From assembly GCA_020631315.1 (NCBI GenBank), contig JAHDHM010000275.1, positions 1-5,162 of the forward strand: a stretch of 5,162 nucleotides of DNA, given 5' to 3'. The DNA is from Acidimicrobiales bacterium (GTDB taxonomy: Bacteria > Actinomycetota > Acidimicrobiia > Acidimicrobiales > Poriferisodaliceae). Positions 1 to 5,162 of this stretch are shown in pieces (position 1 is the first letter of the stretch; each line of letters begins with the position of its first letter). A program made the position numbers and the translations under genes. The notes under the pieces are model-generated. The model was not told the origin of the DNA. It ran no database searches and saw only the letters and a program-made list of their open reading frames with translations.

Positions 1-1056
1 GTCGCCGGCACCCATCCGGTGCTCGACCCGGGCCGAGTTCGGCGAGCGGCTCAGCACCCGCAGTGCGGTCGACTTGTTGTCGACGTCCCACGTGGCGTGC
101 GTCGGGCTCGCCTTGAACGGTTCGACACGACGGAAGCTGTTGGGCGTCGGCGCCATCACCGAGGCCGAGCCGGCGACGGTCGCCATGAGTCCGCTGATCC
201 ATCGACGTGCGAGGTCCGACAGGCCGTGCTCCCCGGAAGGGTCGTGGAGCACGGGCTCGCCATCACGCCGGAGCGAGTGGTGGATGTGCAGGCCGTTGCC
301 GTAGTCGGCGGTGACCCTGGCCATGAACGTGACGGACATGCCGCGCTCGTAGGCCACCTCCTTCGCGATCCGGCGGATCTGGATGACGTGGTCGGCTGCC
401 GACAGCGGGTCGGACGGCGCGACGTTCAGCTCGAACTGGCCGGCGGCGGCCTCGGCGTTCCACGCCTCCCACGGCACGCCGGCAGCCTCGAGACGGTCAC
501 AGATCTCGTGCATGATCGGGTCGAGTCGGTGGTGGTCTTGTGACAGGTACACGAGGTGACCGCCGACGCCGAACGGGTCGAGGTCGGTCCAGCCCCGCTG
601 GCGAAGCTCGTCGAACGACGAGGAGAAGAACTGTCCCTCGACCTCGAACGCCACCGACGCCGTGAGGCCGTGCCGGGCGAGCCGGTCGGTCATCCGACGG
701 ACGAGGCTGCGACCGCAGACCGGGATCGGCTGCTGGTCGATGTCGGTCACGTCGGCGAGGCACGACGCCAGCCCCCGCCCCGAGGGGTCCGCCCGCAGCG
801 TCGACAGATCCGGCATGAGGAGGAGGTCGCCGAGCACCGCCGAGCGCCACGGGGCGGTGAACGTCAACGCCGGTTCGCCCTCGCGGTCGACACCCATAAG
901 GAAGTCGGTGATGCCGACGCCGCCCTCAGCCGCCTCGGCGAAGCGGTTGGCCCGGATCACCTTGCCGACGGGCATGCCGTCGAGCGACAAGGCGTCGACG
1001 CGGACTCGATCGATGCCCTGTTCGTCCAACCAGCCGTCGAGCTCCTCGAGGTTCAT
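1..1056 (-). CDS. Glutamine synthetase family ligase (GlnA/PuuA-like), C-terminus cut off by the window edge
   Basis: The visible 352 residues are the N-terminal and most of the catalytic domain of a class-I-type glutamine synthetase; such enzymes make gamma-glutamyl phosphate from glutamate and ATP and join it to an amine. Visible landmarks are FEVEGQFF (137-144; metal-ligand glutamates E138 and E140), AAAGQFELN (203-211; E202 and E209), GNGLHIHHSL (253-262; H257 matches E. coli H269), NSFRR (306-310), DNKSTALRV (326-334) and VEHRMGAGD (344-352), just before the usual NPYL stretch. E202 sits four residues before G206, as I recall for PuuA-type enzymes, whereas E. coli GlnA has five. The N-terminal DGSS motif of true GlnA is not evident, the Glu-flap position (E. 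coli E327) aligns with A316, and the usual Arg of DNR is K328. I therefore infer an amine substrate other than ammonia, such as a polyamine, though this is unproven. The ATG is fixed by a strong Shine-Dalgarno sequence and an ATGA overlap with the upstream gene. Family assignment is secure; substrate is unknown. Confidence 0.95.
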   Translation of the reverse strand, partial: MNLEELDGWLDEQGIDRVRVDALSLDGMPVGKVIRANRFAEAAEGGVGITDFLMGVDREGEPALTFTAPWRSAVLGDLLLMPDLSTLRADPSGRGLASCLADVTDIDQQPIPVCGRSLVRRMTDRLARHGLTASVAFEVEGQFFSSSFDELRQRGWTDLDPFGVGGHLVYLSQDHHRLDPIMHEICDRLEAAGVPWEAWNAEAAAGQFELNVAPSDPLSAADHVIQIRRIAKEVAYERGMSVTFMARVTADYGNGLHIHHSLRRDGEPVLHDPSGEHGLSDLARRWISGLMATVAGSASVMAPTPNSFRRVEPFKASPTHATWDVDNKSTALRVLSRSPNSARVEHRMGAGD

Positions 1057-1754
1057 CGGACCCCTCCCCTGCGTCGAGCACTGCCCATGGCGTGGTCGAT
1101 GGCATGGCCGGTGAGGACGGAGAGCATTCGCAGGTCACCGACCAGTTGCACCCGACCGGCGAGGACCTCCTCGGTGAGGATCTTCGATCCGGACAGAGAC
1201 TCGGCGAGCACGGATGCTGCCGCATGGATCTCGACCTGGGCCGTCGGGCTCGCCGGCGAAACCGGGTCAGCGGGAGAGGTGTTGTCGAGCCCGAACCAGC
1301 GCTCGGTGCCCTCATCGGAGGCGACGACTCGAACCGGTCTCGGACTGTCGGGGTCGGCCAAGGCTCGAGCGAAGAAGTCGGCGGCCTCGACCTCCCAGTC
1401 CCGGACCGGCGCGTCGAGAAGGGTGCCGACGAGCACGGCGAGGGCGGGATGTCGTGCCGCCCCCTCGACCTTCGGTTTCGCATCGGGATCGTCGAGGTCG
1501 AGTGTGATGGTGACGTCCGCGTTCGGCGCGACGCCGCGGCGGACGGTGACGAGCTGGCGTTCGACGTCGAGCGTCGCGGCCTGGGGGTCGTGAAGCGAGC
1601 GCAGGACCACCGTGCCGGTGACGCCCGCCTCGACGGTCGACCGGATACCCGAGAGCCGGCTCGTCGTGCTCTCGCGCTGGGCGAGGGATCGGCGGATCAG
1701 CGTCGCGACGATCGCCACGAACGGCAGCGGATCGGCTTCGTTCTCGACACGCAT
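1053..1754 (-). CDS. Uncharacterised protein with two probable SCP2-like (sterol-carrier-type) halves
   Basis: A 233-residue soluble protein with no signal peptide, no membrane segment and no catalytic motif I recognise. Residues about 45-115 contain a short-strand pattern ending in NADVTITLDLDD (78-89), followed by a helix and VLVGTLL (107-113). Residues about 172-224 repeat the theme: VEIHAAASVLAESLSG (174-189), then LAGRVQLVGDLRMLSVL (198-214). The sequence 'polar strand, helix, Gly-rich turn, V-x-V-G-D-L, hydrophobic helix' resembles SCP2 domains, which bind lipids or other hydrophobic ligands. I call this a tandem SCP2-like fold with moderate confidence only. A Pro/Ser-rich linker (about 159-171) separates the halves. 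The C-terminus is basic (ARRRGGVR). The frame stays open upstream, but the start at 1754 is chosen because GGGGGAG lies just before it and any longer version would run into the divergent maf gene. The stop overlaps the downstream ligase start as ATGA, so the two products are probably made together. Coding status is firm; function is unknown. Confidence 0.88.
   Translation of the reverse strand: MRVENEADPLPFVAIVATLIRRSLAQRESTTSRLSGIRSTVEAGVTGTVVLRSLHDPQAATLDVERQLVTVRRGVAPNADVTITLDLDDPDAKPKVEGAARHPALAVLVGTLLDAPVRDWEVEAADFFARALADPDSPRPVRVVASDEGTERWFGLDNTSPADPVSPASPTAQVEIHAAASVLAESLSGSKILTEEVLAGRVQLVGDLRMLSVLTGHAIDHAMGSARRRGGVR
1061..1070 (-). promoter_or_regulatory. Strong Shine-Dalgarno for the glutamine-synthetase-like gene
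   Basis: Read on the minus strand the sequence is AGGGGAGGGG followed by TCCG and the ATG. Its GGAGG core ends six bases before the start codon, an ideal spacing. The site lies inside the last codons of the upstream gene, so ribosomes can start here independently as well as by coupling through the ATGA overlap. It is the main reason for choosing the start at 1056. Confidence 0.8.
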
Positions 1755-1757
1755 CAG

Positions 1758-1764
1758 CTCCCCC
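1758..1764 (-). promoter_or_regulatory. Shine-Dalgarno for the SCP2-like gene
   Basis: The minus strand reads GGGGGAG, then CTG, then ATG at 1754. The spacing of three bases is a little short, but the purine run is clear and it decides the start in a frame that otherwise stays open well upstream. Confidence 0.6.
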
Positions 1765-1768
1765 TGGA

Positions 1769-1782
1769 CGATCGCGTGATCG
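1769..1782. repeat. Small inverted repeat in the divergent spacer, CGATC-GCGT-GATCG
   Basis: Two perfect 5-bp arms flank a 4-bp centre, directly downstream of the candidate leftward -10 element and over the predicted transcription start. The position suits an operator for a dimeric regulator. The arms are short, however, and such repeats arise by chance in GC-rich DNA. Confidence 0.25.
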
Positions 1783-1783
1783 C

Positions 1784-1812
1784 AACCTACTTGCCGGTGT
1801 TCGCAGTGCCCA
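1784..1812 (-). promoter_or_regulatory. Candidate promoter for the leftward SCP2-like/ligase operon
   Basis: On the minus strand, TGGGCA (1807-1812; four of six matches to TTGACA) is separated by exactly 17 bases from TAGGTT (1784-1789). The latter has the TANNNT form of actinobacterial -10 elements. It would place a transcription start near 1777, about 20 bases before the ATG. This is a match by eye in a 103-bp spacer that must hold promoters in both directions, so it is plausible rather than proven. I found no equally good element for the rightward maf gene. Confidence 0.35.
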
Positions 1813-1857
1813 TGCGCAACGCGCCGAACGTCGCACCCCGATGCGAGACTGACGGCC

Positions 1858-2448
1858 GTGACCTCCGGCCCTCCACTCGTGCTCGCCTCGGGCTCGCCTC
1901 GACGCGTCGAGCTGCTCGCCGGGTTGGACCTCGTGGTCGACGTTCGCCCTGCCGACATCGACGAGACCCCGCTGCCCGACGAGACGGCAGCCGAGCTCGT
2001 CGAGCGCCTCGCCGCCACCAAGGCGACCTCCCGACGCCGCCCGGGCGAGGTGGCGCTCGGAGCTGACACGGTGGTCGTCCACGAGGGCGAGATCCTCGGC
2101 AAACCGGTGGATCGCGACGATGCCGTGCGGACACTGCGACGCCTGTCCGGCCGCGAGCACGAGGTGACGACCGGCGTCGCTGTCGCCGACGACGTCGCCA
2201 CCCGAAGCTGTCGCGTGACCACCCTCGTCCGCTTCGCCGAGCTCACCGACGCCCAGATCGAGTGGTACGTGTCCACCGGCGAACCGATGGACAAGGCCGG
2301 CAGCTACGGGATCCAGGGGCTCGCGGGTGCGTTCGTCGCGCACGTCACCGGATCGGTCTCGAACGTCATCGGTCTCCCCCTCGTGGAGACCCTCGCACTG
2401 CTCTCGGAGGCCGGGGTCGTCGGCGCCTCGGTACCATCTCGCCGATGA
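1858..2448 (+). CDS. maf: Maf-family nucleoside triphosphate pyrophosphatase (YhdE-like, dTTP/UTP type)
   Basis: A complete 196-residue protein, the normal length for Maf. These cytoplasmic enzymes hydrolyse nucleoside triphosphates to monophosphates and pyrophosphate, removing non-canonical or excess nucleotides; the family is also named for inhibiting septum formation. Signature motifs are all present: LVLASGSPRR (7-16) at the N-terminus, ADIDE (32-36), K55, GADTVVV (68-74; catalytic Asp D70), GKPVD (81-85), GEPMDKAGSYGIQG (141-154; K146) and VSNVIGLPLVET (167-178). The SPRR and GEPxDKAGxYGIQG forms resemble E. coli YhdE (dTTP/UTP) more than YceF (m7GTP), which has SPWR. The start is GTG at 1858, because the conserved LASGSPRR begins nine residues in; no clear ribosome-binding site precedes it, so initiation may be weak or the transcript nearly leaderless. 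Its TGA overlaps the ATG of the downstream dus gene. Identity is firm; substrate preference is inferred. Confidence 0.97.
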   Translation: MTSGPPLVLASGSPRRVELLAGLDLVVDVRPADIDETPLPDETAAELVERLAATKATSRRRPGEVALGADTVVVHEGEILGKPVDRDDAVRTLRRLSGREHEVTTGVAVADDVATRSCRVTTLVRFAELTDAQIEWYVSTGEPMDKAGSYGIQGLAGAFVAHVTGSVSNVIGLPLVETLALLSEAGVVGASVPSRR

Positions 2449-3641
2449 CCATCGCCGACTCGAGCGTCCGCGCGCCCCGCAGCGAACTCAACGCCGACGT
2501 GGTCCCGGCGCGCCCTGGCGAGTTCACGATGCCCTCCATCGGGCCCATCCAGATGTCGTCGCCGGTCGTGTTGGCGCCGATGGCCGGCGTCACCGACGTG
2601 CCGTTCCGCGAACTGTGCCGTCGCTTCGGAGCCGGCATCTACGTGAACCAGATGATCACCGCTCGCGCCCTCATCGAGGACAACGCGACGACCTGGAAGC
2701 TCGCCGAGTTCGGACCCGACGAATCGCCGCGCAGCATCCAGCTCTACGGCACCGAGGAGCGCTCCATCGGCGAGGCCGTCCGTCGTCTCGTCGACGAGGG
2801 CCGTGTCGATCACATCGACATGAACTTCGGCTGCCCGGCTCCGAAGGTGACTCGCCTGGGTGGTGGTGCAGCGCTGCCGGTGAAGCGCAACCTGCTCGCG
2901 AAGATGATCCGTGCCGCGGTGACAGCAGCGGGGGACGTGCCGGTGACCATCAAGTTCCGCAAGGGCATCGACGCCGACCATCTGACCTTCCTCGACACGG
3001 GTCGCATCGCGGTCGACGAGGGCTGCGCCGCGATCGCACTGCACGGGCGCACCGCCCACGATCTCTACTCGGGGCATGCCGACTGGGACGCCATCGGTGA
3101 GCTGAAGGCCCACGTCAGCGAGATCCCCGTGTTCGGCAACGGCGACATCTGGGAGGCGTGGGACGCACTTCGGATGATGCGCCACACAGGTTGCGACGGT
3201 GTGGTCGTCGGACGTGGCTGCCTCGGCCGGCCCTGGCTGTTCGGCGAACTCGCAGCGGTCTTCGCCGGCGAGGAGCCCCCGACGCCGCCGGATCTCGCGA
3301 CGGTCGGCCGGATCATGGTCGACCATGCACAGCGTCTCATCGACTGGCACGACGATCCCCGGGCCATCCGCCAGTTCCGCAAGCACGCCATCTGGTACGT
3401 CACGGGCTTCCCGCTCGGCGGCGCCCGCCGCGGCCGGCTCGCGAACGTCGAGAGCATCGCCGAACTCGAGGACGCCATCGCCGACTTCCCCGAGTCGGAG
3501 TTCCCGGTCACCGCGCTGCGGGTGACCCGCAGCCACTCCGGCGGGCCGAAGCGCGTCGCGCTGCCCGACGGTTGGCTGAACGACATCCACGACACCACCC
3601 CGCTCCCGGCCGACGCCGGGGCCGTCAACTCCGGTGGCTGA
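2445..3641 (+). CDS. dusB: tRNA-dihydrouridine synthase (DusB/NifR3-like)
   Basis: A 398-residue FMN-dependent enzyme that reduces uridine to dihydrouridine in the tRNA D-loop using NADPH. The TIM-barrel half shows the family motifs in order: VLAPMAGVTDVPFRELC (42-58; FMN/barrel start), QMITARALI (69-77), SIQLYGT (97-103), HIDMNFGCPAPKV (123-135; catalytic Cys C130), VTIKFRKG (167-174; K170), IALHGRT (197-203; H200), VFGNGDI (229-235) and VVVGRGCLGRPWLF (253-266; FMN phosphate site). The C-terminal helical tRNA-binding domain follows, with RKHAIWYVTGFP at 312-323. About 35 extra N-terminal residues precede the barrel. The ATG at 2445 overlaps the maf stop (ATGA), implying translational coupling. 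M29 (2529) is an alternative start that would remove most of the extension. The frame continues upstream into maf, but that part is out of frame with the real maf product and is discarded. No key residue is missing. DusB as the specific subgroup is probable, not certain. Confidence 0.96.
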   Translation: MTIADSSVRAPRSELNADVVPARPGEFTMPSIGPIQMSSPVVLAPMAGVTDVPFRELCRRFGAGIYVNQMITARALIEDNATTWKLAEFGPDESPRSIQLYGTEERSIGEAVRRLVDEGRVDHIDMNFGCPAPKVTRLGGGAALPVKRNLLAKMIRAAVTAAGDVPVTIKFRKGIDADHLTFLDTGRIAVDEGCAAIALHGRTAHDLYSGHADWDAIGELKAHVSEIPVFGNGDIWEAWDALRMMRHTGCDGVVVGRGCLGRPWLFGELAAVFAGEEPPTPPDLATVGRIMVDHAQRLIDWHDDPRAIRQFRKHAIWYVTGFPLGGARRGRLANVESIAELEDAIADFPESEFPVTALRVTRSHSGGPKRVALPDGWLNDIHDTTPLPADAGAVNSGG

Positions 3642-3642
3642 T

Positions 3643-3652
3643 CGGTCGACCG
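3643..3652. repeat. 10-bp perfect palindrome in the dus/polymerase gap
   Basis: CGGTCGACCG is self-complementary and begins one base after the dus stop codon, ending a few bases before the first polymerase start. It has no loop, no T tract and no flanking extension, so it is not a terminator. It could be a protein-binding site or a chance palindrome. Confidence 0.25.
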
Positions 3653-3655
3653 TCC

Positions 3656-3661
3656 GGTGAG
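3656..3661 (+). promoter_or_regulatory. Possible Shine-Dalgarno deciding the polymerase start
   Basis: GGTGAG sits four bases before GTG 3666, while nothing purine-rich precedes GTG 3657, which is itself part of this site. If it is used, the polymerase starts three residues later than annotated. The match is imperfect. Confidence 0.35.
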
Positions 3662-5162
3662 CTTCGTGACGGACCCTCGGCCGCGCCCCGAGCGACGGCC
3701 TGACGACGTCGCGCTGACGGTCGTCGACGACAGCCGCCTCGCCGAGTTCGGCACCGCGCTGGCCGAGGCCGAGCGGGTCGCCATCGACACCGAAACGGTG
3801 TACGTCGAGCCGGGTCCCGGTCCACTCCGAGTCGTCTCCGCCGCCACCCGCGACCGCGACGGCCACGAACGCGCCTGGGTCGTCGACGCCAACGACATCG
3901 ACCGGCACCGTCTCGCTGCTGCCCTCTCCGGCGTGCGCGCCATGGCGTGGAACGCCGACTTCGACGCACGCGTGATCGAGAAGGACCTCATCGAGCCCGC
4001 ACGCGCCGCGGGCCACGACGTGCAGCCGGTCGTGTGGTGGGACGCCCAGCTCGCCGACGCCCTGCTGCATCAGGGCGTCACCGGTTTCGGCTTCTACCAC
4101 GGCCTCGCGTGGGCAGCGGAGTGGTACCTCGGTCTGCACGCCGAGGGAAAGGGCACCACCCAGCTGTCCTACACCGCCGACGGCGAACTGTCCGACGAGC
4201 AGCTTCGCTATGCGGGCGCCGATGCGGTCGAGACCCTGTGGGTGGCCGACGTCATCGCGGCGAAGATCAGCGAGCTCGGACTCGAGCAGGTCTGCGAACT
4301 CGAGCAGCGTGCCCGCCCCTTCCTGGACCGGATGGAACGCATCGGGCTGCCGTTCGACTGGAACGGCTGGAACGGGCAGCTCGACGAGATCGAGCAGGCA
4401 CGGGCCGCCACGCTCACCCACATCGCCGAGCTGACCGGCGGCGGCCAGGGCTCGTTGTTCTCGACCGATCTCGAACCGTCGTGGAACCCCGGCAGCGAGA
4501 GCCAGACCAAGGAGATGCTCAACCGCTTCTCCACCGACGAGGTCCTGCGCTGGACCCACGACCACATCGGTGAGCGTCGGCTGTTGCTCCCGACCGATCC
4601 GCTGCGGGCCGACACCCTCGCCGAGATCGGCGGCGACCTGTGTCAGGCACTCCTGGCCTACCGAGAGCACACGAAGATCCTCACCACCTACGGCGAGAAC
4701 ATCCACGATCACGTGCGCGACGACGGTCGCATCCACCCCGAGTACCTCCAGGTCGTGGGCACCAACACGGGCCGACTGGCGTCTCGCAACCCGAATGCCC
4801 AGAACCTGTCACCGCGGATGAAGCCCCACTTCCGGCCCTCCGACGAGGACCGGGTCTTCGTGTACGCCGACCTGAGTCAGGCCGAGCTCCGCTTCGTCGC
4901 TCAGCTGTCGGACGACGAGGCGCTCCGACAGGCGTTCGCCGACGGGGTCGACGTCCACGCAGCCACCGCGGAGCGGATGTTCGGTGTCGACATGCGTCAG
5001 CTGCGCGACGAGGACCCGCAGCGCTACGACGAGCTCCGAGCGAAGTCGAAGCGGATCAACTTCGGCATCGTCTACGGCCAACGTGGGGGCGGTCTCGCCC
5101 GCAGCCTGAGCCAATCCGGCGTGCCCACCTCTCCTGACGAGGGCCGTGAGCTGCTCGACGCC
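3657..5162 (+). CDS. Family-A DNA polymerase with 3'-5' exonuclease domain, no 5'-nuclease domain; C-terminus cut off by the window edge
   Basis: The 502 visible residues begin almost directly with a DEDDy proofreading exonuclease: ExoI AIDTET (42-47; D44, E46), ExoII AWNADFDARV (97-106; D103) and ExoIII YAGAD (185-189; Y185, D189). A thumb region follows (about 210-345; WNPGSESQTKEML at 276-288, AYREHTK at 334-340), then the palm and fingers: TNTGRLASRNPNAQNLS (369-385; R373), motif A DLSQAELR (405-412; D405, E410) and motif B RAKSKRINFGIVYG (461-474; R461, K465, F469, Y473). Motif C (HDE) would lie beyond the edge. Full-length Pol I has a 5'-nuclease domain of about 300 residues first; none fits here, because a dus stop codon lies in the same frame 15 bp upstream. 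The layout matches the bifunctional 3'-5' exonuclease/polymerases annotated in other actinobacteria and some phages. Start choice is between GTG 3657 and GTG 3666; the second has GGTGAG four bases before it. All visible catalytic residues are intact. A role in repair or gap-filling synthesis is inferred. Confidence 0.93.
   Translation, partial: MSFVTDPRPRPERRPDDVALTVVDDSRLAEFGTALAEAERVAIDTETVYVEPGPGPLRVVSAATRDRDGHERAWVVDANDIDRHRLAAALSGVRAMAWNADFDARVIEKDLIEPARAAGHDVQPVVWWDAQLADALLHQGVTGFGFYHGLAWAAEWYLGLHAEGKGTTQLSYTADGELSDEQLRYAGADAVETLWVADVIAAKISELGLEQVCELEQRARPFLDRMERIGLPFDWNGWNGQLDEIEQARAATLTHIAELTGGGQGSLFSTDLEPSWNPGSESQTKEMLNRFSTDEVLRWTHDHIGERRLLLPTDPLRADTLAEIGGDLCQALLAYREHTKILTTYGENIHDHVRDDGRIHPEYLQVVGTNTGRLASRNPNAQNLSPRMKPHFRPSDEDRVFVYADLSQAELRFVAQLSDDEALRQAFADGVDVHAATAERMFGVDMRQLRDEDPQRYDELRAKSKRINFGIVYGQRGGGLARSLSQSGVPTSPDEGRELLDA

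Larger units (their letters stand above)
1755..1857. other. Divergent intergenic spacer between the two operons
   Basis: This 103-bp stretch is the only gap of any size and must carry the control signals for both the leftward pair and the rightward maf operon. It holds the candidate leftward promoter, a small inverted repeat and the leftward Shine-Dalgarno. For the rightward side I see neither a convincing -10 element nor a ribosome-binding site before the maf GTG. No small ORF, tRNA or terminator is apparent. Confidence 0.7.

Noticed and set aside
1..543. Plus-strand open frames near the left edge (19-543 and 74-304)
   Set aside because: Both are antisense to the catalytic domain of the glutamine-synthetase-like gene and lack motifs.
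556..1593. Open frame of 345 codons on the plus strand
   Set aside because: It lies opposite the glutamine-synthetase-like gene and the SCP2-like gene, is Arg/Ser/Ala-rich without motifs, and crosses the junction of two well-supported genes.
1092..2066. Open frame of 324 codons on the plus strand
   Set aside because: Antisense to the SCP2-like gene and overlapping maf in the wrong frame; Arg-rich and without a family signature.
1755..2294. Upstream extension of the SCP2-like frame to give a 413-residue protein
   Set aside because: The added part is antisense to maf, has shadow-type composition and would cross the divergent promoter region. The ATG at 1754 has its own Shine-Dalgarno.
2262..2444. 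Upstream extension of the dus frame by 61 codons
   Set aside because: It overlaps the C-terminal, conserved part of maf in another frame and is Arg-rich shadow sequence. The ATGA overlap at 2445 is the natural start.
3643..3658. Possible terminator after dus
   Set aside because: The palindrome has no loop and no T tract, and the gap to the polymerase is only 15 bp, so continued transcription is more likely.
2304..4736. Very long open frame (about 810 codons) on the minus strand opposite maf, dus and the polymerase
   Set aside because: It is a frame shadow of strongly GC-biased codon use in the real plus-strand genes. It has no recognisable motif and a low-complexity Val/Gly/Asp/Arg/Ala composition, and it spans three genes that all carry clear family signatures.
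1..5162. Toxin-antitoxin, phage-defence, CRISPR, IS or integrase content
   Set aside because: No repeats with regular spacing, no transposase or nuclease-effector motifs, and composition is uniform across the window. The phage-like flavour of the polymerase alone is not evidence of a prophage.

Overview
The window is about 5.2 kb of very GC-rich chromosomal DNA. Coding density is high, G or C dominates third codon positions, and GTG starts and ATGA stop/start overlaps are used. Together with the gene families present this points to a high-GC actinobacterium. An Acidimicrobiia-type lineage is my guess, and the window alone cannot settle it. I see no IS element, integrase, CRISPR array, tRNA or rRNA. 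The genes read as housekeeping or metabolic rather than a mobile island.

Layout: five protein genes form two divergent groups around a 103-bp spacer (1755-1857). Leftward (minus strand), a 233-residue protein of uncertain function (1053-1754) overlaps by ATGA with a glutamine-synthetase-family ligase (starts at 1056, runs off the left edge). The first protein appears to hold two SCP2-like halves. The ligase has its own strong Shine-Dalgarno sequence inside the end of the upstream gene, so the pair is almost certainly co-transcribed and translationally coupled.

Rightward (plus strand), maf (nucleoside triphosphate pyrophosphatase, 1858-2448) overlaps by ATGA with a tRNA-dihydrouridine synthase gene (2445-3641). 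After 15 bp comes a family-A DNA polymerase with a DEDDy 3'-5' proofreading domain and no 5'-nuclease domain (from 3657 or 3666, running off the right edge). The spacing suggests one transcription unit combining nucleotide-pool cleaning, tRNA modification and DNA repair synthesis.

Points of most interest: (1) the pairing of an SCP2-like protein with a glutamine-synthetase-like ligase whose ammonium-site signatures are degenerate, suggesting a ligase acting on an amine other than ammonia; (2) the short DNA polymerase, whose motif A reads DLSQAELR instead of the usual DYSQIELR; (3) the arrangement of maf, dus and polymerase genes. No clear-cut new system is visible. The first pair is the best candidate for an undescribed function.
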